From: Magnimaribacter mokuoloeensis
GTDB taxonomy: Bacteria; Pseudomonadota; Gammaproteobacteria; Magnimaribacterales; Magnimaribacteraceae
Direction: 5' to 3'
Length of the DNA stretch: 64,000 nt
NCBI GenBank assembly: GCA_041860225.1
Contig: CP151794.1
Coordinates: forward strand, 1 to 64,000
Under the pieces are notes generated by a model. It saw only the letters and a list, made by a program, of their open reading frames with translations, made no database searches and was not told the origin of the DNA. The translations under genes were made by a program, and so were the position numbers. Positions 26,615-35,598 of the stretch are shown piece after piece. How positions within the stretch are numbered: the stretch's first letter is position 1; every line of letters starts with the position of its first letter.

Positions 26615-26971
26615 ATGGCTCGTGTAGCAGGTGTAAATATACCGGATAATAAACATGCTGAAATATCCCTCACTTACGTGTATGGGATAGGTAAAACTAG
26701 AGCACAAAGTATTTGTGCCTCTTTAGGTATAGATCCTTCAACAAAGATCTCAGATTTAACTGAAGATCAGCTAGAGCTTATAAGAACTGAAATAGGTAAC
26801 TACATTGTAGAAGGTGATCTAAGAAGAGAAGTTGCGACCAATATAAAGAGACTACAAGATCTAGGAACTAATAGAGGTATAAGACACAGACGACATCTTC
26901 CAGTGAGAGGACAAAAGACAAAAAATAATGCAAGAACAAGAAAAGGGCCAAAGCGTCCTATAAGAAGATAA
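26615..26971 (+). CDS. rpsM: 30S ribosomal protein S13
   Basis: S13 forms intersubunit bridges with L5 and contacts P-site tRNA. The 118 residues begin ARVAGVNIPDNKHAEISLTY and end with the basic tail containing GQKTKNNARTRKGPKR. The helix-two-turn-helix region YGIGKTRAQSI is present. In E. coli an S4-binding pseudoknot precedes rpsM; here only 11 bases separate it from rpmJ, so that element has no room. Confidence 0.98.
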   Translation: MARVAGVNIPDNKHAEISLTYVYGIGKTRAQSICASLGIDPSTKISDLTEDQLELIRTEIGNYIVEGDLRREVATNIKRLQDLGTNRGIRHRRHLPVRGQKTKNNARTRKGPKRPIRR

Positions 26972-26975
26972 AATT

Positions 26976-27350
26976 ATGGCAACAAAAAAGGCAACAAAAA
27001 AGAGAGTCAGTGAAGGCATTGCGCATATACATGCATCCTTTAATAACACATTAATAAGCATAACCGATAAGCAAGGAAATGCCATTGCTCAATCTAGTTC
27101 TGGAGCTCAAGGTTTTAGAGGCTCAAGAAAGAGTACCCCTTTCGCTGCACAAAGAGCTGCAGAGGCTGTAGGTGATAAGGTTAAGATGGTGGGTATAGAA
27201 AGTCTAGAGATTCAAGTACGTGGTCCAGGTTCTGGAAGAGAGTCTGCGATTAGAGGACTGAATTCAAAAGGATTTAAGATAACTAAGATAACAGATGTTA
27301 CTCCCATACCACATAACGGTTGTAGACCACCTAAAAGGAGGAGAGTCTAA
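26976..27350 (+). CDS. rpsK: 30S ribosomal protein S11
   Basis: S11 lies on the 30S platform near the E-site mRNA. The 124 residues include GIAHIHASFNNTLISITD, the GFRGSRKSTPFAAQRAAE core and the C-terminal TPIPHNGCRPPKRRRV, which is the highly conserved end of the protein. The stop overlaps the rpsD ATG by one base. Confidence 0.98.
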   Translation: MATKKATKKRVSEGIAHIHASFNNTLISITDKQGNAIAQSSSGAQGFRGSRKSTPFAAQRAAEAVGDKVKMVGIESLEIQVRGPGSGRESAIRGLNSKGFKITKITDVTPIPHNGCRPPKRRRV

Positions 27351-27973
27351 TGGCTAGATATATAGGACCAAAATGTAAACTATCAAGAAGAGAAGGAAGG
27401 GATCTTCTTTTAAAAAGTGGCATAAGGTCTCACGACTCAAAATGCAAATCGGAAACAGTACCCGGACAACATGGACGTACAAGGCGTCCAAGAATATCTG
27501 ACTATGGAGTTCAGTTAAGAGAAAAGCAAAAGGTCAGAAGAATTTACGGAGTCATGGAAAAACAATTTAAGACATACTACAAACATGCTGCGAGGATGAA
27601 AGGGGTTACAGGCGATAATCTTTTGCAGATTCTTGAAAGTAGACTTGATAATGTTGTATATCGAATGGGTTTTGCCTCTACTAGATCTGAAGCTAGACAG
27701 CTGGTCAGTCACAAAGCAATTTTAGTTAATGACAAGAAAGTAAACATACCTAGTTTCATGATAAAACCTGGAGATACTATTTCTTTAACAGAACGCGCCA
27801 GAGGTCAAACTAGAGTACAACAAGCTATAGAGATCGCCAAAAATAGAGAAGAATGTGATTGGGTTGATGTAAATGTATCCAATTATTCTGGAACATATAA
27901 AAATATACCTGATAGAGCTTCTCTGGATACAGATATAAATGAAAACTTGATCATCGAGCTTTATTCAAAATAA
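27350..27973 (+). CDS. rpsD: 30S ribosomal protein S4
   Basis: S4 is a primary 16S rRNA binder and, in E. coli, the alpha-operon repressor. The 207 residues start ARYIGPKCKLSRREGRDL and contain PGQHGRTRRPRISDYG and the S4 RNA-binding fold LDNVVYRMGFASTRSEARQL. It is the zinc-free type: the N terminus lacks a four-cysteine cluster. rpoA starts 13 bases downstream behind AGAGGA. Confidence 0.98.
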   Translation: MARYIGPKCKLSRREGRDLLLKSGIRSHDSKCKSETVPGQHGRTRRPRISDYGVQLREKQKVRRIYGVMEKQFKTYYKHAARMKGVTGDNLLQILESRLDNVVYRMGFASTRSEARQLVSHKAILVNDKKVNIPSFMIKPGDTISLTERARGQTRVQQAIEIAKNREECDWVDVNVSNYSGTYKNIPDRASLDTDINENLIIELYSK

Positions 27974-27986
27974 AAGAGGAAAAACA

Positions 27987-28967
27987 ATGACAGATAATTA
28001 CGATATTATTAAAGATTTTTTAACACCAACAGAAATAGTTGTTGAAGAATCTGGTCCTACCAGGTCTAAAATAGTTCTTGAGCCTCTGGAGCAAGGTTTT
28101 GGTCATACTTTAGGAAATGCACTTAGAAGGATTATCTTATCTTCTATGCCAGGAACAGCAGTTTCTGAAGTTAAGATAGATGGTGTTTTACATGAATATA
28201 GTACTATCGAGGGTGTTCAAGAAGATGTCATCGATATTTTACTAAATTTAAAAGACTTATCTGTAAGACTAACAGAGGTAGAAGATGCCGAATTAACAGT
28301 TAGTAAGTCTGGAAGTGGAACAGTCACTGCAGCAGACATTGAGTTGCCTACTGGAGTAGAAATTATTAATCCGGATCATCATATTGCAACTTTAAATGAT
28401 GAAGGTTCGATAAACATGACTATGAAAGTTACTAGGGGAAGAGGTTTTGTACCAGTTAGACCTTTAGATGAAGATGAAGGTCAAGAGACAGGACTTCTGA
28501 GACTAGACGCCACTTACTCTCCTATCAAACGTGTTACTTATCAAGTTGATAATGCTAGGGTAGAACAAAGGACAAATTTAGACCGACTTACAGTAGATAT
28601 AGATACTGACGGAACTTTAGAAGCTGAAGAGATTTTAAGAATCTCTGCTACCATCCTTCAACATCAATTATCTGCCTTCGCTGAATTAGGAAGGCTCGAA
28701 GAGGTAATTGAAGAGAAAGAAGAAGCTAAAATTGATCCAATAATGCTTCGACCTGTTGATGAGCTTGAACTTACTGTAAGATCAGCTAACTGCTTAAAAG
28801 CAGAAAATATTCACTATATCGGAGATTTAGTAACTAGAATGGAATCTGATCTGTTAAGAACACCAAATTTGGGTAAAAAATCTTTAAATGAAATAAAAGA
28901 AGTACTTTTGTCTAGAGGCCTTTCCCTAGGTTTAATACTAGATAACTGGCCACCTGAAAATAATTAA
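27987..28967 (+). CDS. rpoA: DNA-directed RNA polymerase subunit alpha
   Basis: The alpha dimer scaffolds polymerase assembly and contacts UP elements and activators. The N-terminal domain contains EPLEQGFGHTLGNALRRIIL. After a linker (about 233-250) the C-terminal domain shows RPVDELELTVRSANCLKAEN and TPNLGKKSLNEIKEVL. The 326 residues match E. coli (329). Position between rpsD and rplQ is the universal alpha-operon layout. Confidence 0.99.
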   Translation: MTDNYDIIKDFLTPTEIVVEESGPTRSKIVLEPLEQGFGHTLGNALRRIILSSMPGTAVSEVKIDGVLHEYSTIEGVQEDVIDILLNLKDLSVRLTEVEDAELTVSKSGSGTVTAADIELPTGVEIINPDHHIATLNDEGSINMTMKVTRGRGFVPVRPLDEDEGQETGLLRLDATYSPIKRVTYQVDNARVEQRTNLDRLTVDIDTDGTLEAEEILRISATILQHQLSAFAELGRLEEVIEEKEEAKIDPIMLRPVDELELTVRSANCLKAENIHYIGDLVTRMESDLLRTPNLGKKSLNEIKEVLLSRGLSLGLILDNWPPENN

Positions 28968-28975
28968 GAAAAAAG

Positions 28976-29380
28976 ATGAGACATAGGAAATCTGGAAGAA
29001 AGCTTAATAGAAATAGTCCACAAAGAAATGCTTTGAAGAAAAGCTTGGCTATTTCAATAATAGAGCATGAGTCCGTAAAAACGACCTTGGCTAAAGCAAA
29101 AGAAATAAGAGGTTTTTTAGAGCCTTTAGTAACTCTCGCTAAAGACAACACAGTTGCCAACCAAAGATTGGCATATTCAAGGCTCCAATCTAAAGAAGCT
29201 GTTGCTAAGTTATTTGATGAACTAGGTCCTCGCTACAAAGATAGACCAGGGGGTTATCTAAGAGTTATTAAAAGGGGCTACAGGCCAGGTGATAAGGCTC
29301 CAGCTGCCCAAGTAGAATTCGTCCAGGAAGAGGCTGCAGAACAAGAAGATACTGAGTCTCTTACAGAAGAATCAGCTTAA
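28976..29380 (+). CDS. rplQ: 50S ribosomal protein L17
   Basis: L17 sits near the tunnel exit. The first 115 or so residues are the conserved protein (MRHRKSGRKLNRNSPQRNA, RPGGYLRVIKRGYRPGDKAP). They are followed by an acidic tail (QEEAAEQEDTESLTEESA) that varies between species. It ends the long ribosomal run. Its stop codon overlaps the stop codon of the convergent uvrA gene, so transcription must end inside uvrA. Confidence 0.98.
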   Translation: MRHRKSGRKLNRNSPQRNALKKSLAISIIEHESVKTTLAKAKEIRGFLEPLVTLAKDNTVANQRLAYSRLQSKEAVAKLFDELGPRYKDRPGGYLRVIKRGYRPGDKAPAAQVEFVQEEAAEQEDTESLTEESA

Positions 29381-32211
29381 TTCTTTAATTCCTTTTTAAG
29401 ATGTTTTCCCGTATGGGAAACTTTACTTTTAGAGAGATCTTCTGGAGTGCCTGTAGCAATAATTTCTCCTCCATTAAATCCTCCTTCAGGGCCAAGGTCT
29501 ATAATCCAATCACTAGACTTTATTACGTCCATATTATGCTCAATTACAACTACAGTATTCCCATTGTCTCTTAATCTTTTGAGTACTTTTAGTAATAGCT
29601 GAACATCGTACATATGAAGACCAGTAGTTGGTTCATCTAGAATATACAATGTATGGTTATAAGCACTTTTAGACAATTCTTTGGCAAGCTTAACACGTTG
29701 AGCTTCACCCCCAGATAGAGTAGTAGCTTGTTGCCCTAATTTTACATACCCCAAACCTACATCCATTAAAGTTTCGAGTTTCTTTTTTATTGAAGGTATT
29801 GAATCAAAGAATTTTAATGAGTCTTCAACTGTCATATCCAGCACTTCGTATATATTCTTGCCTTTATATTTAATATCCAGTGTCTCTCTGTTATATCTAT
29901 GTCCTTCGCACACATCGCACTTCACATAAACATCTGGTAGAAAGTGCATTTCTACTTTAATAACTCCATCACCCTGACAGGCTTCACACCTTCCACCTTT
30001 TACATTGAAGCTAAACCTCCCTATTTTATAACCTCTTGATCTTGACTCTTGAGTACCAGCAAATAGTTCTCTTAATGGGGTAAAGAGACCTGTATATGTT
30101 GCTGGATTTGATCTGGGAGTCCTTCCTATAGGGCTTTGGCTAATCTCAATTATTTTATCAATATCATTTATTCCAGATAATTTTTTAAATACTTTGGCAT
30201 CTCTTTTTTCTGCTCTTGAAATTTCGTTAGATATCCCTGGAAGAAGCGTCTGATTAATTAAAGTTGATTTACCAGAGCCTGATACACCCGTTACACAAAC
30301 AAAAAGGTCTAAAGGTAGTTCAAGATTTACAGATTTAAGATTATGACCATCTGCACCAGATAGTTCAATAATCCTATTTTCATCAACTTCTTTTCTTTTT
30401 GAGGGTATCTCTATTTTCCTTTTACCAGATAGAAATTGACCTGTAATTGAATCTTTCGATTTAGCAATTTCATCGGCAGTTCCTTGAGCACAAATCTTGC
30501 CTCCATGAACACCTGCTCCCGGACCTATGTCAACCACATGATCCGATGACTGCATAGTTTCATGGTCATGCTCAACAACTATAACTGTATTACCAAGATC
30601 TCTTAATTTTTTTAATGTCTTGAGAAGTTTTTCATTATCTCTTTGATGCAAACCTATTGAAGGCTCGTCTAGGATATAGGTAACTCCTACAAGTCCAGCA
30701 CCTATTTGACTTGCAAGTCTAATTCTTTGTGCTTCTCCTCCACTTAAACTTTCCGCACTTCTATCTAATGTAAGATAATTTAAGCCTACATCGATTAGGA
30801 ACTCTAATCTCTCGTTAACTTCCTTAATAATTCTTTCAGCTATCTCTTGTTTTGACCCCTTTAAATTTAAATTTGAGAAGAAAGAGAAAGCCTGGTCTAT
30901 CGTATAAGATGTAATTTCAGGGAGGTTTACATTTTCTAGAAATACATTTCTTGCTTCTTTTCTTAATCTTGTTCCTGAACAGGCTTTACATGATGATAAA
31001 GAGATTAGTTTTGACAAATTATCTCTACTCCAACTAGATTCAGTTTCTTTATATCTTCTATCAATATTGTTGAGTACGCCCTCGAATGGAAAAATTCTTT
31101 CCACTAGACTTCCTCTTTTATTTCTCCAACTAAAGTTTACTGGTACTCCTTTACTGCCATTTAAAAGTAGATCTTTAGTACCCTCACTAAGATTTTGAAA
31201 GGGTTCATCCAGAGAAAATTGAAAATCCCTAGAAAGACATTTAATCAGGTGATAATGATATCGGTGACTTATGTCCCATCCAGTAATTGCGCCTTCACTT
31301 AAACTTGCCGTTGGTTCATGAATTACTTTTTCAACATCTACATACTGCTTTACACCCAATCCTTCACAGTCTGAGCAAGCACCTGCAGGGTTATTAAACG
31401 TAAATAATCTGGGTTCTAATTCGGGTATGCTATATCCACATTTACTACACGCCATCTTTGAGCTGTAAGATATTTCTTCATTTTCGTCTAATAAAAAGAT
31501 TATGAGATTTCCTTCACCTAAATTTAGAGCATTTTCAACTGACTCAGCAAGTCTTAATTTAAAATTTTCATCCGCTTTTTTGGGCAAAATTAACCTATCT
31601 ATAACAGCTTCAATAGAGTGTTTTTTATTTTTATTTAGCTTTGGACTATCGTCTACATCAACAGTTATTCCATTGACACGCATTCTTACATAACCTTGCA
31701 TTTTGAGTTCTTCAAATACATGCAGATGTTCTCCTTTTTGCTCTTTTATTAAAGGAGCTAGCACCATTAATTTTGTCTCACCAGGTAATTCTAAAATTTT
31801 GTCACAGATTTGATTAGAAGTTTGACCTTCTAATGAAAGATTATGATCAGGGCAAATCGGTGTTCCTGCTCTTGCAAAAAGAAGCCTTAAATAGTCATAG
31901 ATTTCTGTAACTGTTCCAACAGTTGACCGAGGGTTATGCGAGGTAGTTTTCTGTTCAATAGAAATTGCTGGTGAAAGACCTTCAATATGATCAACGTCAG
32001 GTTTTTCCATCATTGATAGAAATTGTCTTGCGTAAGCAGAGAGAGATTCAACGTATCTTCTCTGTCCTTCTGCATATAATGTATCGAAGGCTAAACTCGA
32101 TTTCCCAGAACCTGAAAGGCCTGTTATTACGACAAGCTTATCTCTAGGAAGATCTATATCTATATTTTTAAGGTTGTGCTGTCTAGCACCTCTTACCTTG
32201 ATGTGTTTCAT
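29377..32211 (-). CDS. uvrA: Excinuclease ABC subunit A
   Basis: UvrA is the damage-recognition ATPase of nucleotide excision repair, working with UvrB and UvrC. The 944-residue protein has two ABC modules: Walker A GLSGSGKS at residues 31-38 and GVSGSGKSTL in the second half, each with an LSGGEAQR signature. Zinc modules CSKC...CSDC and CEAC...CDVC are intact. Length equals the family norm (about 940). It is convergent with rplQ, overlapping it by four bases, and divergent from ssb across 83 bases, the classic uvrA-ssb arrangement. Confidence 0.99.
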   Translation of the reverse strand: MKHIKVRGARQHNLKNIDIDLPRDKLVVITGLSGSGKSSLAFDTLYAEGQRRYVESLSAYARQFLSMMEKPDVDHIEGLSPAISIEQKTTSHNPRSTVGTVTEIYDYLRLLFARAGTPICPDHNLSLEGQTSNQICDKILELPGETKLMVLAPLIKEQKGEHLHVFEELKMQGYVRMRVNGITVDVDDSPKLNKNKKHSIEAVIDRLILPKKADENFKLRLAESVENALNLGEGNLIIFLLDENEEISYSSKMACSKCGYSIPELEPRLFTFNNPAGACSDCEGLGVKQYVDVEKVIHEPTASLSEGAITGWDISHRYHYHLIKCLSRDFQFSLDEPFQNLSEGTKDLLLNGSKGVPVNFSWRNKRGSLVERIFPFEGVLNNIDRRYKETESSWSRDNLSKLISLSSCKACSGTRLRKEARNVFLENVNLPEITSYTIDQAFSFFSNLNLKGSKQEIAERIIKEVNERLEFLIDVGLNYLTLDRSAESLSGGEAQRIRLASQIGAGLVGVTYILDEPSIGLHQRDNEKLLKTLKKLRDLGNTVIVVEHDHETMQSSDHVVDIGPGAGVHGGKICAQGTADEIAKSKDSITGQFLSGKRKIEIPSKRKEVDENRIIELSGADGHNLKSVNLELPLDLFVCVTGVSGSGKSTLINQTLLPGISNEISRAEKRDAKVFKKLSGINDIDKIIEISQSPIGRTPRSNPATYTGLFTPLRELFAGTQESRSRGYKIGRFSFNVKGGRCEACQGDGVIKVEMHFLPDVYVKCDVCEGHRYNRETLDIKYKGKNIYEVLDMTVEDSLKFFDSIPSIKKKLETLMDVGLGYVKLGQQATTLSGGEAQRVKLAKELSKSAYNHTLYILDEPTTGLHMYDVQLLLKVLKRLRDNGNTVVVIEHNMDVIKSSDWIIDLGPEGGFNGGEIIATGTPEDLSKSKVSHTGKHLKKELKN
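29405..29430 (+). terminator. Possible alpha-operon terminator inside the 3' end of uvrA
   Basis: TTTCCC (29405-29410) and GGGAAA (29415-29420) form a 6-bp stem with loop GTAT, followed on the plus strand by CTTTACTTTT. It lies 25 bases past the rplQ stop and within the last codons of uvrA. No other hairpin with a T-rich tail is near, so this is the best candidate for ending the ribosomal transcript. Confidence 0.4.
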
Positions 32212-32254
32212 TAAAAAAAGATAATGTTTTGGAACTTAAATTTAGAAAAGTGAT

Positions 32255-32260
32255 TATAAT
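32255..32260 (+). promoter_or_regulatory. -10 box upstream of ssb
   Basis: A perfect TATAAT at 32255-32260 lies in the 83-base divergent uvrA-ssb gap, with predicted initiation near 32267 and a leader of about 28 bases. The nearest TTG-type -35 (TTGGAA, 32229-32234) is 20 bases away, which is too far, so the -35 is unclear. No LexA box of the E. coli CTG-N10-CAG type was recognised in the gap. Confidence 0.45.
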
Positions 32261-32294
32261 CGGAGTTGGTAATATTAACTAAATTAAAATTTGT

Positions 32295-32738
32295 ATGGCT
32301 AGAAGTGGAATAAATAAGGTTATTTTGGTGGGAAACTTAGGACAGGATCCCGAGGTTAAATACACTGCAGGAGGGGCTGCGGTAACTACTTTAAGTTTAG
32401 CTACTTCTGAGTCATGGAAAGATAAAGATACCGGTCAAGATCAAGAAAAAACAGAATGGCATAGAGTAGTTCTTTGGAGAAGATTAGCTGAGATAGCAGG
32501 AGAGTATTTAAAAAAAGGTTCTAAGGTATATATAGAGGGACAGCTACAAACTAGAAAATGGGAGCAAGACGGACAAACCAGATATACAACAGAAGTTGTA
32601 GGTAGGGATATGCAATTCCTTGATAGTAGAGGTAACACTTCTTCTGACAATTCTTCTCCTTACGAGGATGTCAATCAAGATATGGGTTCTCAGAATTTAC
32701 CTGATAGCGGTATTACTGACGACGATATACCTTTTTAA
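32295..32738 (+). CDS. ssb: Single-stranded DNA-binding protein
   Basis: SSB coats single-stranded DNA in replication, repair and recombination. The N-terminal OB fold (residues 1-110) contains NKVILVGNLGQDPEVKYT, WHRVVLWRRLAEIAGEYLKKG and VYIEGQLQTRKW. A short flexible linker follows and the C terminus ends DDDIPF, the acidic tip that recruits partner proteins. At 147 residues it is a little shorter than E. coli SSB (178) because of the linker. It ends one base before the convergent fabB. Confidence 0.98.
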   Translation: MARSGINKVILVGNLGQDPEVKYTAGGAAVTTLSLATSESWKDKDTGQDQEKTEWHRVVLWRRLAEIAGEYLKKGSKVYIEGQLQTRKWEQDGQTRYTTEVVGRDMQFLDSRGNTSSDNSSPYEDVNQDMGSQNLPDSGITDDDIPF

Positions 32739-32739
32739 A

Positions 32740-33954
32740 TCAAGGCTTTTCAAAAATAAGAGTTGCGTTAGTTCCACCAAATCCAAAACTATTACTCAAA
32801 AAACTTTTTAATTCAGTAGAAAAATTTTCCCTAACTATTGGAAATGACTCAGCCCCTTCGTCTATATTTTCAATATTTGCTGATCCTACAATAAACCCTT
32901 CTTTCATCATTATTAATCCATATATAGCCTCTTGTACGCCTGCAGCACCGAGAGAATGTCCCGAAAGAGACTTAGTAGAACTTATCCAAGGAATACTATC
33001 TCCAAAAACTGACTTTATAGCATTCAATTCGGTAATATCACCCGCAGGAGTGCTCGTTCCATGGGCATTAATATAGTCAACTGTTTTATTCCCACTCATC
33101 TCTAAAGCAATTTGCATACATCTCTCACCACCTTCTCCAGATGGGCTCACCATGTCTTCACCATCCGAGGTAGCTGCGTACCCTGTCAGTTGGGCGATTA
33201 TTTCTGCACCTCTATTTATTGCATGTTGTTTTTCTTCAAGTATTACCGTTCCAGCTCCACCAGCTATGACAAAACCATCTCTGTCTTTGTCGTAAGCTCT
33301 AGAAGCAGATTGAGGATTATCATTATATTTGGTCGATAAAGCTCCCATTGCATCGAAGAGGCTTGTCATGCCCCAGTGTTCTGCTTCGCCACCGCCTGCT
33401 ATAACAATATCTTGTTTACCAAGTTGAATCTGCTCCATGCCAGAGCCTATGCAGTGAGCACTGGTAGCGCAGGCTGACGATATAGAAAAATTTATACCCT
33501 TTATACCAAATGAGGTGGCTAAGCATGCAGATACAGTACTTCCCATTGCTTTAGTTACTCTGTAAGGGCCTATTCTCTTTAATCCTTTGGACCTGAGTAT
33601 ATCTGCGGAATCTATTTGATCTTCTGATGAAGCTCCACCCGATCCCATTATTAAACCTGTTCTATTATTCGATAAATCGGCATCTTCTAGTTTTGCATCA
33701 CTTATAGCTTCCTCAGTACTCAAATAGGCAAAAGCAGCAGCATCACCCATGAATCTATATAACTTCCTATCTATACGCTCCTTAAGATCTAAATTTTTTA
33801 CTGATCCAGATACGTGACTTCTGAGACCGAGCTCAGCATTTACTTCATTTTTAGATATTCCAGACTCAAGATTGGTTAATGACTTAGTAACCTCTTGAAT
33901 ATTATTTCCTAAGCTTGAGACTATTCCTATTCCTGTGATAACTACTTCTCGCAT
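32740..33954 (-). CDS. fabB: 3-oxoacyl-ACP synthase I (KAS I)
   Basis: FabB elongates acyl-ACP chains and is needed for unsaturated fatty acids. Starting at ATG 33954 the protein has 404 residues and begins MREVVITGIGIVSSLG. The thiolase-fold catalytic triad is visible: Cys162 in SSACATSAH, a histidine in NAHGTSTPAGD and one in SLSGHSLGAAG. A longer in-frame start overlaps fabA and was rejected. It lies one base after fabA, and the pair supports the anaerobic FabA/FabB route to unsaturated fatty acids. Confidence 0.97.
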   Translation of the reverse strand: MREVVITGIGIVSSLGNNIQEVTKSLTNLESGISKNEVNAELGLRSHVSGSVKNLDLKERIDRKLYRFMGDAAAFAYLSTEEAISDAKLEDADLSNNRTGLIMGSGGASSEDQIDSADILRSKGLKRIGPYRVTKAMGSTVSACLATSFGIKGINFSISSACATSAHCIGSGMEQIQLGKQDIVIAGGGEAEHWGMTSLFDAMGALSTKYNDNPQSASRAYDKDRDGFVIAGGAGTVILEEKQHAINRGAEIIAQLTGYAATSDGEDMVSPSGEGGERCMQIALEMSGNKTVDYINAHGTSTPAGDITELNAIKSVFGDSIPWISSTKSLSGHSLGAAGVQEAIYGLIMMKEGFIVGSANIENIDEGAESFPIVRENFSTELKSFLSNSFGFGGTNATLIFEKP

Positions 33955-33955
33955 A

Positions 33956-34477
33956 TCAGAAGCTCGATGTATCTTGAAAAAGACCAACTTTCAGTCCTTT
34001 CGCAGTATATATCTCTCTACCATCTACCAACATTGAACCTTCTCCAATGCCTACAGTAAGATCAAGATTCAGTATTCTCTTCACATCTATTTTAAGAGTA
34101 ACCAGTTTGGCTGTAGGGAGTACTTGACCGAAAAATTTTACTTCTGAGGCTCCTAAAGCTCTTCCTCGGCCAGGATTTCCTAACCAACATAAATAAAAGC
34201 CTACAAGTTGCCACATTGCATCAAGCCCTAGACATCCAGGCATCACTGGATCACCTTTAAAGTGACAATCAAAAAACCATAAATCAGGATTTACATCCAA
34301 TTCGGCTATTATTTCACCTTTAGAAAATTTTCCGCCGTCGGTATTTATAGTCGATATTCTATCGAACATAAGCATATTGGGAGTTGGAAGACGTCCATTT
34401 TCCTGCCCAAAAAGATTGCCCTGTGCACAATCAAGTAATTCCTCTTTGTTATAGCTATTTTTAGGTATAAAAGACAT
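33956..34477 (-). CDS. fabA: 3-hydroxydecanoyl-ACP dehydratase/isomerase
   Basis: FabA dehydrates 3-hydroxydecanoyl-ACP and isomerizes trans-2- to cis-3-decenoyl-ACP, the branch point to unsaturated fatty acids. The 173-residue hot-dog protein has the active-site motif CHFKGDPVMPGCLGLDAMWQ with His72 and Asp86. Length equals the family norm (about 172). FabZ, the other dehydratase, is encoded separately at 61115. A short inverted repeat CTCAA-ATA-TTGAG lies 8-20 bases upstream of its start. Confidence 0.98.
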   Translation of the reverse strand: MSFIPKNSYNKEELLDCAQGNLFGQENGRLPTPNMLMFDRISTINTDGGKFSKGEIIAELDVNPDLWFFDCHFKGDPVMPGCLGLDAMWQLVGFYLCWLGNPGRGRALGASEVKFFGQVLPTAKLVTLKIDVKRILNLDLTVGIGEGSMLVDGREIYTAKGLKVGLFQDTSSF

Positions 34478-34527
34478 TTAATTTCTCAAATATTGAGTCA
34501 ATGATACATTAAAATGCGTCAGAAAGA

Positions 34528-35493
34528 CTAAGATAGCCTCAATCCTAGATTAGAGACAATATCTTCAAGTGCTTCTCTGTAGGGGTTTTGAGGTACATTT
34601 TCTAGTTTATTCATACAATCTTTCGAGTAATGTATAAAGACTTCTTGCATCTTTTCATAAGTATTAGCAGTTTCAAGTAGATTCAAAACCTCTTCAAAAT
34701 TATTTTTTTCATTTTTTTCAAATATAGAAAGTAACTTCTTTTGAATCTTTGGATCAGCATTCTTAAGTGCAGTTATTATTGGGAGGGTGAACTTACCCTC
34801 CTCGTAATCCTTACCAACTTTTTTGCCAGTTAATTTCTCGTCTCCATAATAATCTAAAATGTCATCTTGAATTTGAAAAGCTATTCCCAATGAAGTGGAA
34901 AATTGAGACAAGCTATCCAGTTGATCTTTACTACACGAGGCAAGGATTCCAGCTGTAACTGAAGAAACCTTAAAAAGTTCTGCTGTCTTTCTGTCAATAA
35001 TCTCAAAATACTGATTTTCTGTAAGCTTATCTTTATTTTTTAATGAAAGTTGAAGAACTTCTCCTTCAGAAATTCTATTCGTCGCATTTGCAAGCGCTCT
35101 GATAATATTTGGATTATCAAAACTAGCCATTAATTGAAATGCTTTTGAATAAACAAAATCTCCAACTAATACGCCATGAGCATTGTCCCATTTATTTTGA
35201 ATGCTCTCTTTGCCTCTTCTCATAAGACTTTCGTCTACAACGTCATCATGAATTAAGGTTGCTGTATGAAGCAATTCAATGGAACTTGCTAATCTAATGA
35301 GGTCGTTTCCAGAATAATCAAATGCTTTTGCAACTAAGATACATATAGCCGGTCTTATTCTCTTGCCTCCTGAATTAACGAGATAACTTGATACTTCTGT
35401 AGCTAATTCAATCTCAGAACTAACAGAGTTACTTAAATTATTCTCAAGCTCATTTAATTCTTTCGATATAAGCTTCTTATATTTCAATTCCAT
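34528..35493 (-). CDS. ispB: All-trans polyprenyl diphosphate synthase (IspB-like)
   Basis: This enzyme builds the C40-range isoprenoid side chain of ubiquinone from farnesyl and isopentenyl diphosphate. The 321 residues carry the two aspartate-rich motifs: DDVVD at 83-87 and DDILD at 210-214, plus GGKRIRPAI. The first motif is of the medium/long-chain type and the context (divergent from rplU-rpmA) is exactly that of ispB in E. coli. Chain length cannot be read from sequence alone. It is 50 bases upstream of fabA on the same strand. Confidence 0.93.
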   Translation of the reverse strand: MELKYKKLISKELNELENNLSNSVSSEIELATEVSSYLVNSGGKRIRPAICILVAKAFDYSGNDLIRLASSIELLHTATLIHDDVVDESLMRRGKESIQNKWDNAHGVLVGDFVYSKAFQLMASFDNPNIIRALANATNRISEGEVLQLSLKNKDKLTENQYFEIIDRKTAELFKVSSVTAGILASCSKDQLDSLSQFSTSLGIAFQIQDDILDYYGDEKLTGKKVGKDYEEGKFTLPIITALKNADPKIQKKLLSIFEKNEKNNFEEVLNLLETANTYEKMQEVFIHYSKDCMNKLENVPQNPYREALEDIVSNLGLRLS

Positions 35494-35537
35494 ATATGTT
35501 CTATTTTAAATTAAGTCAGCTTAATCAAGGAATTATA

Positions 35538-35566
35538 TTGCGATAACTTCATCTTTTTCGTATAGT
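35538..35566 (+). promoter_or_regulatory. sigma70 promoter of rplU-rpmA
   Basis: TTGCGA (35538-35543) and TATAGT (35561-35566) are spaced by 17 bases in the ispB-rplU divergent gap. Initiation near 35573 gives a leader of about 26 bases containing the ribosome-binding site TTGGAG (35587-35592). It would drive rplU, rpmA and possibly obgE-proB. Confidence 0.65.
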
Positions 35567-35598
35567 GCACATCCTTAAATTCCAGTTTGGAGATAAAT

